Positions 34,571-42,975 of a DNA stretch of 64,000 bases are shown here, piece by piece. This stretch comes from Burkholderiales bacterium (GTDB taxonomy: Bacteria; Pseudomonadota; Gammaproteobacteria; Burkholderiales; Casimicrobiaceae): contig JABTUF010000006.1 in NCBI GenBank assembly GCA_015075645.1, positions 372,001 to 436,000 on the forward strand. The letters run 5' to 3'. The translations under genes were made by a program, and so were the position numbers. The stretch's first letter is position 1. Each line of letters starts with the position of its first letter. The notes under the pieces were generated by a model. The model saw only the letters and a list, made by a program, of their open reading frames with translations. It was not told the origin of the DNA and did not search any database.

Positions 34571-35520
34571 GTTCCGTCCCCGACGACGCCGCTCGCCGTG
34601 TCGCATCCCGTGCGGGCGCGGACCCGTGGATCGGCCCCGCGTGCGCGATGCTCGGCACGCTCGGATTCTCGTTCAAGGCGATCCTGATCAAGCTCGCGTA
34701 CGCGGCGGCGCCGGTCGACGCGATCACGCTGCTCGCGCTGCGCATGCTCTATTCGGCGCCGCTGTTCGTCGTCATGGCGTGGTGGGCCGGCCGGAACGCC
34801 GGGCCGATCGAGCGGCGCGACCTCCTCGCGCTCCTCGGGCTCGGCTTCCTCGGCTACTACCTCGCGAGCCTGCTCGACTTCATCGGGCTGCGCTACATCA
34901 CGGCCTCGCTCGAACGGCTGATCCTCTACCTGTATCCGACGATGGTGGTGATCCTGTCGGCGCTCTTCCTGCGCAAGCCGGTCACGCGGCGCGCGGCCGG
35001 CGCGCTCGCGCTGTCCTACGCGGGCATCGCGCTCGTGTTCCGCCACGACGCCACCGTAGGCGACGCGACCGGCACATTGGTGGGCGGAGGGCTCGTCTTC
35101 GCGGGCGCGCTCGCCTACGCCGTCTACCTCGTGACCGCGGGCGGCGTGATCGGCCGCATCGGCTCGATGCGGTTCACCGCGCTCGCGATGCTCGCCTCGA
35201 CGGCGTTCGTGCTCGCGCACTTCGCCATCGCGCAGCCGCTCTCCGCGCTCGACGTGGCGCCGCGCATCCACCTGCTCTCGCTCGCGATGGCGGTGTTCTC
35301 GACCGTCGTTCCCACCTGGCTCGTCGCCGAGGCGATCCGCCGGCTCGGCGCGAACGGCACGTCGCTCGTCGGCTCGCTGGGGCCGGTGTTCACGATCGCG
35401 TTGGGCGCGATGCTCCTCGACGAACCCATCGAAGCGATCCAGATCGCCGGCGCCGCGCTCGTGCTGGCCGGCGTCGCGCTCGTCAGCGCGAAACCGCCCG
35501 GTCAGGTCGAGCCGCGCTGA
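34567..35520 (+). CDS. EamA-family (DMT superfamily) transporter
   Basis: A 317-residue protein with ten hydrophobic segments and duplicated EamA repeats: ACAMLGTLGFSFKAILIKLA, GLRYITASLERLILYLYPTM, then VVPTWLVAEAIRRLGANGTS near the second repeat. It starts at a GTG that overlaps the uppP stop codon (GTGA), so the two are probably translated together. Export of a small metabolite is expected, with unknown substrate. It is unlike the other EamA protein at 15107-16012, so they are not recent duplicates. Confidence 0.87.
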   Translation: MSSVPDDAARRVASRAGADPWIGPACAMLGTLGFSFKAILIKLAYAAAPVDAITLLALRMLYSAPLFVVMAWWAGRNAGPIERRDLLALLGLGFLGYYLASLLDFIGLRYITASLERLILYLYPTMVVILSALFLRKPVTRRAAGALALSYAGIALVFRHDATVGDATGTLVGGGLVFAGALAYAVYLVTAGGVIGRIGSMRFTALAMLASTAFVLAHFAIAQPLSALDVAPRIHLLSLAMAVFSTVVPTWLVAEAIRRLGANGTSLVGSLGPVFTIALGAMLLDEPIEAIQIAGAALVLAGVALVSAKPPGQVEPR

Positions 35521-35556
35521 ATCCCGCGCGGCGCCGCGATGGCGGCGCCCGAAGCG

Positions 35557-35562
35557 TAGAAT
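35557..35562 (+). promoter_or_regulatory. -10 box upstream of the succinate-semialdehyde dehydrogenase gene
   Basis: TAGAAT, 40 bases before the ATG at 35603, is the only AT-rich hexamer in this GC-rich gap. No convincing -35 is found. Inferred promoter. Confidence 0.35.
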
Positions 35563-35602
35563 GTCGGCGAGTCCCGTTTCGCCGCATCGTCAGGAGTCGA
35601 CC

Positions 35603-37090
35603 ATGTCCCCCGATACCATCGACCGCGCGTCCCCGGCGCTCGCGGATGCTTCGCTGTTCCGGCAGCAATGCTACGTCGACGGCCGCTGGCACGACGCGAA
35701 GAGCGGCAGGACCTTCGACGTCGTCGATCCGGCGACCGGCCGCAGGATCGGCACCGTGCCGGACTGCGGCGCCGCCGAGACGCGCAGCGCGATCGGCGCG
35801 GCGACGCGGGCTTTTCCCGGCTGGGCGGCGAAGACAGCGAAGGAGCGCAGCAACATCCTGCGCCGCTGGTTCGACCTCATCACCGCGAACGCCGGCGACC
35901 TCGCGCTCCTCCTGACCACCGAGCAGGGCAAGCCCCTCGCCGAGTCGAAGGGCGAGGTGGGAATCGCCGCGGCCTACGTCGAGTGGTTCTCCGAGGAGGC
36001 GCGCCGCGTCTACGGCGAGGTGATCCCGACCGCGTGGCCGGACCGGCGCCTCGTCGTGATCAAGCAGCCGGTCGGCGTGTGCGCGGCGATCACGCCGTGG
36101 AACTTCCCCTGCTCGATGGTCGCGCGCAAGGTCGCGCCGGCCCTCGCGGCGGGCTGCACCGTCGTGATCAAGCCAGCGGAGGCGACGCCGTACTCCGCGT
36201 TCGCGCTCGCGGAACTCGCGCACCGCGCGGGCTTCCCGCCCGGCGTGCTGAACGTGGTCACCGGCGACGCGCCGGCGATCGGCGGCGAGCTGTGCGCGAA
36301 CCCCGACGTGCGCAAGCTCTCGTTCACCGGATCGACCGAGGTCGGCCGCCTCCTGATGGCGCAGGTCGCGCCGACGATCAAGAAGCTCTCGCTCGAACTC
36401 GGCGGCAATGCGCCGTTCATCGTCTTCGACGACGCCGACCTCGACGCCGCGGCCGACGGCGCGATCGTCTCGAAGTACCGCAACGCCGGCCAGACCTGCG
36501 TGTGCGCGAACCGGTTCTTCGTCCACGAGAAGGTCTACGACGCGTTCGCGGCGAAGCTCGCCGAGCGCGTCCGCAGGATCGAGGTCGGTCCGGGCACGAA
36601 GGCCGGCGTCGCGCAGGGCCCGCTCATCAACGCCGAGGCGATCGCGAAGGTCGAGGACCACGTCGCCGACGCGACCGCGCAGGGCGCGAGCGTGCTCACC
36701 GGCGGGCGCCGTCACGCGCTCGGCGGGACGTTCTTCGAGCCGACGGTCCTCGCCGGGGTGACGCCGGCGATGAAGATCTTCCGCGAGGAGACCTTCGGCC
36801 CGGTCGCGCCGCTGATCTCCTTCTCGCGCGACGACGAGGTGGTCGAACTCGCGAACCGCACCGAGTTCGGACTCGCCTGCTACTTCTTCGCACGCGACGT
36901 CGGGCGCGCCTGGCGCGTCGCCGAGGCGCTCGACTACGGCATGGTGGGCGTCAACACCGGCCTCATCACGACCGAGGTTGCCCCGTTCGGCGGCGTCAAG
37001 CAGTCGGGCCTCGGGCGCGAAGGCTCGAAGCACGGCATCGAGGAGTACGTCGAGATCAAGTACATCGCCTTCGGCGGGCTCGGGCAGTAG
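35603..37090 (+). CDS. gabD: NAD(P)-dependent succinate-semialdehyde dehydrogenase
   Basis: A 495-residue aldehyde dehydrogenase of normal length. It most resembles GabD, which oxidises succinate semialdehyde to succinate. Catalytic residues are visible: the Glu in KLSLELGGNAPFIVFDD and the Cys in NAGQTCVCANRF; the cofactor motif FTGSTEVGRLLM and ITPWNFPCSMVARKVAPALA are also present. The ending GLGREGSKHGIEEYVEIKYI is typical of GabD. ATG 35603 has CAGGAGTC upstream. No GABA aminotransferase is adjacent, so the in vivo substrate could be a related semialdehyde. Confidence 0.9.
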   Translation: MSPDTIDRASPALADASLFRQQCYVDGRWHDAKSGRTFDVVDPATGRRIGTVPDCGAAETRSAIGAATRAFPGWAAKTAKERSNILRRWFDLITANAGDLALLLTTEQGKPLAESKGEVGIAAAYVEWFSEEARRVYGEVIPTAWPDRRLVVIKQPVGVCAAITPWNFPCSMVARKVAPALAAGCTVVIKPAEATPYSAFALAELAHRAGFPPGVLNVVTGDAPAIGGELCANPDVRKLSFTGSTEVGRLLMAQVAPTIKKLSLELGGNAPFIVFDDADLDAAADGAIVSKYRNAGQTCVCANRFFVHEKVYDAFAAKLAERVRRIEVGPGTKAGVAQGPLINAEAIAKVEDHVADATAQGASVLTGGRRHALGGTFFEPTVLAGVTPAMKIFREETFGPVAPLISFSRDDEVVELANRTEFGLACYFFARDVGRAWRVAEALDYGMVGVNTGLITTEVAPFGGVKQSGLGREGSKHGIEEYVEIKYIAFGGLGQ

Positions 37091-37117
37091 CCGGGGGTCA
37101 GCCCCCTCGCGTCGCCG

Positions 37118-37816
37118 CTACCATCCGGTCGGCAGCTTCCGCTCGATGGTGATCGTGCGGTCCTCGATCGAGAGGTAGCCGCCGGCGGTCAGGTCCTTGA
37201 ACAGCTTGCCGATCATGTCGCGCGACGCGCCGACGCGCTCGGCGATCGCCTGCTGCGTCAGCTTCTCGGGCACGACGTGGCGCCCGTCGTCGGTCGGAAC
37301 GGCGAGCGCGTTCAGCAGGCGCACGAGGCGGCCGTAGACGTCGGTGAGCGCGAGGCTCTTCACGTCCTCGGTCGTCTGCCGCACGCGCATGATCAGCTTC
37401 TCGATCAGGTGCAGCGCGAAGTCGGGGTTCTTCAGGATGAACTCGCGGAACTGCTCGCGGTGCACGACGGCGCACACGGTCGGCTCGATGGTCACGACCG
37501 ATGCCGAGCGCACGCCGCCGTCGAGCGTCATCTCGCCCACGTACTCGCCCGCGCCGTGGAACGCGATCGCGAACTCGCGCCCCTGCGCGTTGCTCGCGTA
37601 GACCTTCACCCGCCCGGACAGCACGATGTAGAGCGCGTCGCCCGAGTCGCCCTCGTGGATGAGGACGGTGTTCTTCGGGAACGTGCGCACGACGCCGGTC
37701 TCGGCGATCGCGCGCAGCGTCGCCTCCTCGAGGGGCGCGAACGGATCCTGCGGAATCGGCGGCGCGGGCACGTGGGACGGCGTCGTGGGCGGCGTGGCGA
37801 CGCCGGATGCTAGCAC
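37118..37816 (-). CDS. Crp/Fnr-family transcriptional regulator
   Basis: A 232-residue regulator. Residues 25-140 form a cyclic-nucleotide-type sensor domain (TVLIHEGDSGDALYIVLSGR, GEYVGEMTLDGGVRSASV). Residues about 165-225 are a Crp winged helix with KLTQQAIAERVGASRDMIGK. The cysteine pattern of Fnr iron-sulfur sensors is absent. The GTG at 37816 is the longest start; a later start is possible since the first 18 residues are proline-rich. It converges with gabD (27-base gap). It lies upstream of the acyl-CoA/ABC cluster's distal end, so a link is uncertain. Confidence 0.88.
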   Translation of the reverse strand: MLASGVATPPTTPSHVPAPPIPQDPFAPLEEATLRAIAETGVVRTFPKNTVLIHEGDSGDALYIVLSGRVKVYASNAQGREFAIAFHGAGEYVGEMTLDGGVRSASVVTIEPTVCAVVHREQFREFILKNPDFALHLIEKLIMRVRQTTEDVKSLALTDVYGRLVRLLNALAVPTDDGRHVVPEKLTQQAIAERVGASRDMIGKLFKDLTAGGYLSIEDRTITIERKLPTGW

Positions 37817-37830
37817 GCGTCAGAAGTCAG

Positions 37831-37915
37831 TTGACAGTTGGCAGTTGACAGTGGCGCCGGAGTCTCCGGTGGCGGCGCATCGAGCGGCTTTCGCTGTCCT
37901 GGTGGGTCGGGCTTC
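37831..37915. repeat. Long imperfect direct repeat, copy 1
   Basis: The segment begins TTGACAGTTGGCAGTTGACA and continues GTGGCGCCGGAGTCTCC. It corresponds almost base for base to 58461-58545. Both copies end in the same GTGGGTCGGG hairpin start. The CAGTTGA heptamer repeats three times at the head. Both copies follow gene ends directly, so it is likely a mobile or REP-related unit. Confidence 0.7.
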
Positions 37916-38217
37916 AGCCCGACGGGGTTCGCCGCATCGAAGCGAAAGGCGTCCGACTGAAGTCGGACCCACAATCGTCCGGCTTCAAGCCGGACCCACG
38001 AGCGATCCGCGGCTTTCGCCTTCCTGGTGGGTCGGGCTTCAGCCCGACGGGGTTCGTGCGCATGGGCAGCATCGCGTCGGCCTGAAGGCCGACCCACAAC
38101 GGTGGCGCGCTTGTCGGCCTGAAGGCCGACCCACCACTCTCCCCCGTAGGTCGGGCTTCAGCCCGACGGGGTTCGCCGCGTCGAAGCGAAAGGCATCCGA
38201 CCGAAGTCGCACCTGTG
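37902..38217. repeat. Array of GTGGGTCGGGCTTCAGCCCGAC hairpins
   Basis: The 316-base array has three long units starting at 37902, 38029 and 38147. Each opens with GTGGGTCGGGCTTCAGCCCG (the third has GTAGG) and the first closes with GTCCGACTGAAGTCGGACCC. Short hairpins (TCCGGCTTCAAGCCGGA and TCGGCCTGAAGGCCGA, the latter twice) lie between them. The spacer GGGGTTCGCCGC...AAGCGAAAGGC is shared by units one and three. No gene is visible in this longest gap (37817-38254). It is a REP-type cluster, and no transposase is nearby. Confidence 0.85.
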
Positions 38218-38254
38218 GCGAGCCCTCCGCAGCCGGAATCCCGTGGTCCTGCGG

Positions 38255-39505
38255 TCAATCGATCTTGCGCCGGTCCTCGATGACCTTGCCGTCGTTCGCG
38301 AGCGCGCCGGGCGGGTGGAACGCCACTTCGCCGCGCAGCTTGGTGACGTCGCGGATCGACGCGACGATGGCTTCCGCGTGCGACGACGCGTGGTCGGCGA
38401 CCTCGACGTGCAGTGTCATGCGGTCCTGCGCGTCGGGGTTGTCGACGACGAGACGGGCACGCAGGATCTCGGAGTGGCGCCGCGCGATCGCGTCGACCTG
38501 CGCCGGATGCACGAACATGCCCTTGACCTTCGTGGTCTGGTCCGCGCGTCCCATCCAGCCGCGGATGCGGAGATTGGTGCGGCCGCAGGGCGAGCGGCCG
38601 GGCAGCACCGCGGAGAGATCGCCGGTCCCGAAGCGCACCATCGGATAGTCGGCGTTCACGAGTTCGGTGACGACGACTTCGCCGACCTCGCCGTCGGGCA
38701 CCGGGTCGCCGGTACCGGGACGCACGATCTCGACCAGCACGCCCTCGTCGACGATGAGGCCCTCGCGCGCGGGCGACTCGTAGGCGATGCTGCCCAGATC
38801 GGCCGTCGCGTAGCACTGGTAGGCCGCGATCCCGCGCGCGGCGAACAGCTCGCGCAACGCCGCCGGGAACGCCTCGCCCGACACGAGCGCCTTCTTCAGG
38901 CTCCGCAGCGCGACGCCGGCTTCGTCGGCCTTCTCGAGCAGGATGCGCAGGAACGACGGCGTGCCGCCGTAGCCGTCGGGCGCGAGATCGGCCATCGCCT
39001 GCACCTGCAACTCGGTGTTGCCGGTGCCGGCGGGAAACACGGTGCAGCCGAGCGCGTGCGCGCCGGTCTCGAACATCGAGCCGGCCGGCGTCAGGTGGTA
39101 GGCGAAGGTGTTGTGCAGGAGGTCCCCGGCGCGAAAGCCTGCTGCGTGGAACGCGCGCGCGAGCCGCCAGTAGTCGGGCGCGCCGCCTTCCGGCTCGTAG
39201 ATCGGGCCGGGCGATGCGAACACCCGCTTCACGCCCGCGCGTCCGCCGCCCCACCCGGTCGCGGCGAACCCGCCGAACGGGCGCGCGGCCTTCTGCAACT
39301 CGACCAGCTCCGACTTGCGCGTGACCGGCACCTTCGCGAGCGCCGCACGCGTCGTGAGCGCCGCAGGGTCCACGTCGGCCAGTCGCCGTGCGAATGCAGG
39401 TGCGTGCGCCTTCGCGTGCGCGACCTGCTTCGGCAGCCGCTCCAGGATCGCGCGTTCGCGCGCCTCCGGGTCGCGCGTCTCGAGCGCGTCGTAGTGGTCC
39501 GTCAT
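38255..39505 (-). CDS. Phenylacetate-CoA ligase-like AMP-forming enzyme
   Basis: A 416-residue member of the PaaK branch of adenylating enzymes. Visible motifs are YGGTPSFLRILLE, YQCYATADLGSIAYESP, MVRFGTGDLSAVLPG and the GRADQTTKVKGMFVHP hinge; the last resembles the PaaK C-terminal R-x-D-D-M-x-x-x-x-G-x-x-x-x-P motif. The canonical N-terminal P-loop is replaced by FASPGPIYEPEG, a known trait of this subgroup. ATG 39505 is preferred; an earlier ATG at 39541 would overlap livF by 13 bases. Last gene of the ABC cluster; substrate likely an aromatic or branched acid. Confidence 0.82.
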   Translation of the reverse strand: MTDHYDALETRDPEARERAILERLPKQVAHAKAHAPAFARRLADVDPAALTTRAALAKVPVTRKSELVELQKAARPFGGFAATGWGGGRAGVKRVFASPGPIYEPEGGAPDYWRLARAFHAAGFRAGDLLHNTFAYHLTPAGSMFETGAHALGCTVFPAGTGNTELQVQAMADLAPDGYGGTPSFLRILLEKADEAGVALRSLKKALVSGEAFPAALRELFAARGIAAYQCYATADLGSIAYESPAREGLIVDEGVLVEIVRPGTGDPVPDGEVGEVVVTELVNADYPMVRFGTGDLSAVLPGRSPCGRTNLRIRGWMGRADQTTKVKGMFVHPAQVDAIARRHSEILRARLVVDNPDAQDRMTLHVEVADHASSHAEAIVASIRDVTKLRGEVAFHPPGALANDGKVIEDRRKID

Positions 39506-39528
39506 CGCGATCCGGTCGCCTCCGTGCG

Positions 39529-40362
39529 TCATGCCAGCCAACGCTTGCGCCGCCGGTAGTGCTTGACGTCGCGGAAGCTCTTGCGGCCCGCCGTCGACAA
39601 GCCGAGGTAGAACTCCTTCACGTCCTCGTTGCTCGCGAGCCCCTTCGCGTCGCCGTCCATCACGACGCGCCCGTTCTCGAGGATGTAGCCGTAGTTCGCG
39701 TAGCGCAGCGCCACCATCGTGTTCTGCTCGGCGAGCAGGAACGAGACGCGCTCCTTGGCGTTGAGATCGCGCACGATCTCGAAGATCTCCTCGACGATCT
39801 GCGGCGCGAGGCCCATCGACGGCTCGTCCAGCAGGACCGTCTTCGGGCGCGCCATCAGCGCGCGGCCGATCGCGGTCATCTGCTGTTCGCCGCCCGACGT
39901 GTATCCGGACTGGCTCGAGCGCCGCTCCTTCAGCCGCGGGAAGTAGTGGTAGACGCGCTCCAGTGCTTCAGCGAGCTCGCCGCGCCCGCCCTTGCGCGTG
40001 AACGCGCCGGTCAGGAGGTTCTCCTCGACCGTCAGGTGCTGGAAGCAGTGGCGACCCTCCATCACCTGGCACACGCCCATCTTCACCAGCTGGTTCACGG
40101 TGAGCCGGTCGACGCGCTTGCCCTGGTACTCGATCGATCCCTTGGTGACTTCGCCGCGCTCCGCACGCAGGAGGTTCGAGATCGCCTTCAGCGTGGTGCT
40201 CTTGCCCGCGCCGTTCGCCCCGAGCAGCGCGACCACCGAGCCTTCGGGCACCTCGAGCGACACGCCCTTCAGCACGAGGATCACGTGGTCGTAGATCACC
40301 TCGATGTTGTTGACCGAGAGGTAGGGCGCGGACGCGCGTTCTGCGGCGGTGGTCGTGGACAT
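39529..40362 (-). CDS. livF: Branched-chain-type ABC transporter ATP-binding protein
   Basis: A 277-residue ATPase of the LivF type. Walker A is LLGANGAGKSTTLKAIS, the signature is YTSGGEQQM and Walker B is KTVLLDEPSMGLAP. The EGRHCFQHLTVEENLLTGA segment is typical of LivF. The C-terminal extension after residue 245 is rich in Arg and Lys (RRRKRWLA). It should energise import together with LivG through the LivH/LivM permease. It follows the binding-protein gene after a 122-base gap that contains a strong hairpin. Confidence 0.92.
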   Translation of the reverse strand: MSTTTAAERASAPYLSVNNIEVIYDHVILVLKGVSLEVPEGSVVALLGANGAGKSTTLKAISNLLRAERGEVTKGSIEYQGKRVDRLTVNQLVKMGVCQVMEGRHCFQHLTVEENLLTGAFTRKGGRGELAEALERVYHYFPRLKERRSSQSGYTSGGEQQMTAIGRALMARPKTVLLDEPSMGLAPQIVEEIFEIVRDLNAKERVSFLLAEQNTMVALRYANYGYILENGRVVMDGDAKGLASNEDVKEFYLGLSTAGRKSFRDVKHYRRRKRWLA

Positions 40363-40435
40363 GGGCTGTGGCAGCCTGGTTCGGTCCGGCGGCGGCCGGG
40401 GCGAAGGCGGGCCCGAAGGCCTCCCTCGCCGCGGC

Positions 40436-40461
40436 CCTCTCCCGCGCGCAGGCGGGAGAGG
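40436..40461. repeat. Perfect 10-bp stem hairpin between the binding-protein gene and livF
   Basis: CCTCTCCCGC at 40436-40445 pairs exactly with GCGGGAGAGG at 40452-40461 across a six-base loop. There is no T-run, so it is not a classic terminator. In minus-strand RNA it would stand right after the binding-protein stop and may protect that mRNA part or weaken transcription into livF. Confidence 0.55.
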
Positions 40462-40484
40462 ACCCGGTCAGTCGCGCAGCGCGA

Positions 40485-41801
40485 TCAATTCACCTTCGAG
40501 CAGTCGCGCGGCGTGATCTTCTTCTCGGCGGCGTACTTCGCCGCGCTCTCGTCGACCATCTTGCGCACGAGCGCCTTGTCGCCCGACATGAACGGCGTCA
40601 GCGGCTTGAAGCCGTTGCCGTCCCACTGCTGGAACCGGACCATGCCCGAGCCCTCGTGGTCGGCGCAGGAGGTCTTGATCGGCGGGAACAGGCCGCTGGC
40701 GCCCAGTTCCTTGAGGCGCGCCTCGGAAAGGTTCAGGTTCTCGAGGCCCCAGCGCACCTGCTCGCCGGTCATCACCTTCCCCTTGCCGAACTTCTCCTGT
40801 GCCTTGCGGATCGCCTCGACGATGATGATCCCGTAGCTCACGCCGCGCGTGTGGTAGATCGAGCCGATGCGCGCCTTGTCCTCGAGGTTGCCCTTGCCCG
40901 CGCCGTAGACCTTCTTCTGGATGTCCTGCATCACCGGGAAGTTCGTGCCCGGCGCCGAGAACGCGGCCGTGATGTAGCCCTTGGCGGCGTCGCCCGCGGG
41001 AATCACGTCCTCTTCGGAGCCGGCCCACCAGACGCCGATGACCTTGTCGCGCGGGAAGCCGACCTTGGCGGCCGACTTGAGCGCAGTCGGATTCATCACG
41101 CCCCAGCCCCACAGGATCACGTAGTCGGGCTGCGCCTGCCGGATCTGCAGCCACTGCGACTGCTGCGTGTTGCCCGGGTGCGCGACCGCGATCTTCATGA
41201 GCTCGAAGCCGTGCTTCGCCGCGAGCGCCTCGAACACCGGGATCGGCTCCTTGCCGAACGCGGAGTCGTGGTACAGGTGGACGATCTTCTTGCCCTTGAG
41301 CTTGTCGAGCCCGCCCGCCTTCTGGCCGAGGTAGGCGATCATCGCCGCCGCCTGGTCCCAGTAGGTCGTGCCGACCGGGAACACCCACTCGAACACCTTC
41401 CCGTCCGCGGCGTTGGCGCTGCCGTAGCCGAAGGTGGTCATCGGAATCTTGTCGTGGGCGACGCGGTCGAGGAGGCCGTAGGCGATGCCGGTCGACAGCG
41501 GCTCGACGGTCGAGGCGCCGCCGTGGCGCTTCTTCAGGCGCTCGTAGCACTCGACGCCGCGCGCGGCGTTGTACTCGGTCTCGCACTCCTCCCACACGAG
41601 CTTCACCCCGTTGATGCCCCCTGTCATGTTGACCAGGTTGAAATAGTCGATCGTGCCGCCGAAGTACCCGGAGCCGCCCGCCGCATAGGGGCCCACGCGG
41701 TAGGACAGGATCGGGATGAACTGCTCGGTCTGCGCGAGGGCGCCCGACGCGGCGCCCAGGAGCGCGACGCCGAGCAGAGCGGACTTCATGTTCAGCTTCA
41801 T
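40485..41801 (-). CDS. ABC transporter periplasmic substrate-binding protein (LivK-like)
   Basis: A 438-residue type I binding protein. The ATG at 41801 has GGAGGAGA upstream and is followed by a signal peptide (SALLGVALLGAASGALAQ). The mature protein has the Peripla_BP_6 pattern: FIPILSYRVGPYAAGG, GGINGVKLVWEECETEYN and VVEPLSTGIAYG-like TVEPLSTGIAYGLLDRVAHD. Two cysteine pairs may form disulfides. These LivK relatives bind aliphatic or aromatic carboxylates as well as amino acids. The neighbours (two acyl-CoA ligases) favour a carboxylic acid. Confidence 0.9.
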   Translation of the reverse strand: MKLNMKSALLGVALLGAASGALAQTEQFIPILSYRVGPYAAGGSGYFGGTIDYFNLVNMTGGINGVKLVWEECETEYNAARGVECYERLKKRHGGASTVEPLSTGIAYGLLDRVAHDKIPMTTFGYGSANAADGKVFEWVFPVGTTYWDQAAAMIAYLGQKAGGLDKLKGKKIVHLYHDSAFGKEPIPVFEALAAKHGFELMKIAVAHPGNTQQSQWLQIRQAQPDYVILWGWGVMNPTALKSAAKVGFPRDKVIGVWWAGSEEDVIPAGDAAKGYITAAFSAPGTNFPVMQDIQKKVYGAGKGNLEDKARIGSIYHTRGVSYGIIIVEAIRKAQEKFGKGKVMTGEQVRWGLENLNLSEARLKELGASGLFPPIKTSCADHEGSGMVRFQQWDGNGFKPLTPFMSGDKALVRKMVDESAAKYAAEKKITPRDCSKVN

Positions 41802-41886
41802 GGTTCTCCTCCTTGCGTGCCTTCGCGAAATCGCGGCGGCGTGGGGTAGTGCGACGGCATGGAACACGCGACAGCGCGGTGCGCCG

Positions 41887-42963
41887 TCAATGGGGGAACG
41901 GCCACAACCGCAGTTTCTCCTTGGCGATCTGCCAGAGCCGGGCCAGTCCGTGCGGCTCGACGATCAGGAAGAAGATGATGAGCCCGCCGAACACCATCAG
42001 CTCGAGGTTCGAGGTGAGACTCTTGGACACGTCGAGGTGGACGGTGGTTTCGAGAAAGCCCACGAACACGTTCAGGAAGATCGGCAGCAGCGCGATGAAC
42101 GCGCTCCCGAGGAACGACCCGAGGATCGTGCCGACGCCGCCGATGATGATCATGAACAGGATGCGGAACGACAGGTCGAGGTTGTAGGCCTCCGGCTCGA
42201 CCGTTCCGAGGTACGCGTAGGCGAACAGCGCGCCGGCGACGCCGCAGTAGAACGAGCTGATCGCGAAGGCGAGGAGCTTGGTCGGCATGAGCCGGATGCC
42301 GATGACCTCGGCCGCCACGTCCATGTCGCGCACCGCCATCCACGAGCGCCCGACGTTGCTCCGCGCGAGGTTCTTCGCCGCGAGCGCCATGACCGACACG
42401 ATCGAGAGCACGAGCAGGTACTTCGACTGCGGCGACTCGAACGCGTACCCGAGGATCTCGATCTGCTGCGCGGTGATGACGCCCGACGAGCTGTAGTTCG
42501 AGAACCAGCCGACTTTCGACAGGCACCAGACGATGAAGAACTGCGCCGCGAGCGTCGCCACCGCGAGGTAGAAGCCGCGGATGCGCAGGCTCGGCAGGCC
42601 GAACAGGACGCCGACCAACGCGGCGATCAGGCCGCCGCCGGCGAACGCGACCAGGATCGGCATCCCCGGCACGCGCAGCATGAAGTTGTAGGAGGCGAAC
42701 GCACCGATCGCCATGAACGCCGCCGTCCCGAGCGAGAGCTGTCCGCAGTAGCCGGTCAGGATGTTGAGCCCGATCGCGGCGAGCGCGAGGATCAGGAACG
42801 GGATCAGGATCGCCGAGAACAGGTACGGCGTCGCCACGAACGGGACGACCGCGAACGCGACGATGAGGATCACGGCGATGCCGATGCGGTCCTGCCGCAG
42901 CGGGAAGATCGCCGAGTCCTCGATGTAGTTGGCCTTGAACTGGCCGGCTTCGCGGTAGAGCAT
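41887..42963 (-). CDS. livM: Branched-chain-type ABC transporter permease
   Basis: A 358-residue LivM-like permease with eight to ten hydrophobic helices. The LILALAAIGLNILTGYCGQL and SLGTAAFMAIGAFASYNFML segments match the conserved start of the permease core; EVIGIRLMPTKLLAFAISSF and IIIGGVGTILGSFLGSAFIA are later landmarks. It pairs with LivH to form the membrane channel. The gap to livH is only 12 bases. The N-terminal ADSAIFPLR-like tail is longer than average. Confidence 0.92.
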   Translation of the reverse strand: MLYREAGQFKANYIEDSAIFPLRQDRIGIAVILIVAFAVVPFVATPYLFSAILIPFLILALAAIGLNILTGYCGQLSLGTAAFMAIGAFASYNFMLRVPGMPILVAFAGGGLIAALVGVLFGLPSLRIRGFYLAVATLAAQFFIVWCLSKVGWFSNYSSSGVITAQQIEILGYAFESPQSKYLLVLSIVSVMALAAKNLARSNVGRSWMAVRDMDVAAEVIGIRLMPTKLLAFAISSFYCGVAGALFAYAYLGTVEPEAYNLDLSFRILFMIIIGGVGTILGSFLGSAFIALLPIFLNVFVGFLETTVHLDVSKSLTSNLELMVFGGLIIFFLIVEPHGLARLWQIAKEKLRLWPFPH

Positions 42964-42975
42964 TCGGATCTGCCG

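Noticed and set aside
37902..38217. Regular hairpins considered as a CRISPR array
   Set aside because: The units are palindromic, vary in length (about 20 and about 70 bases), and spacers are not unique. There are no cas genes. REP-type repeats fit better.
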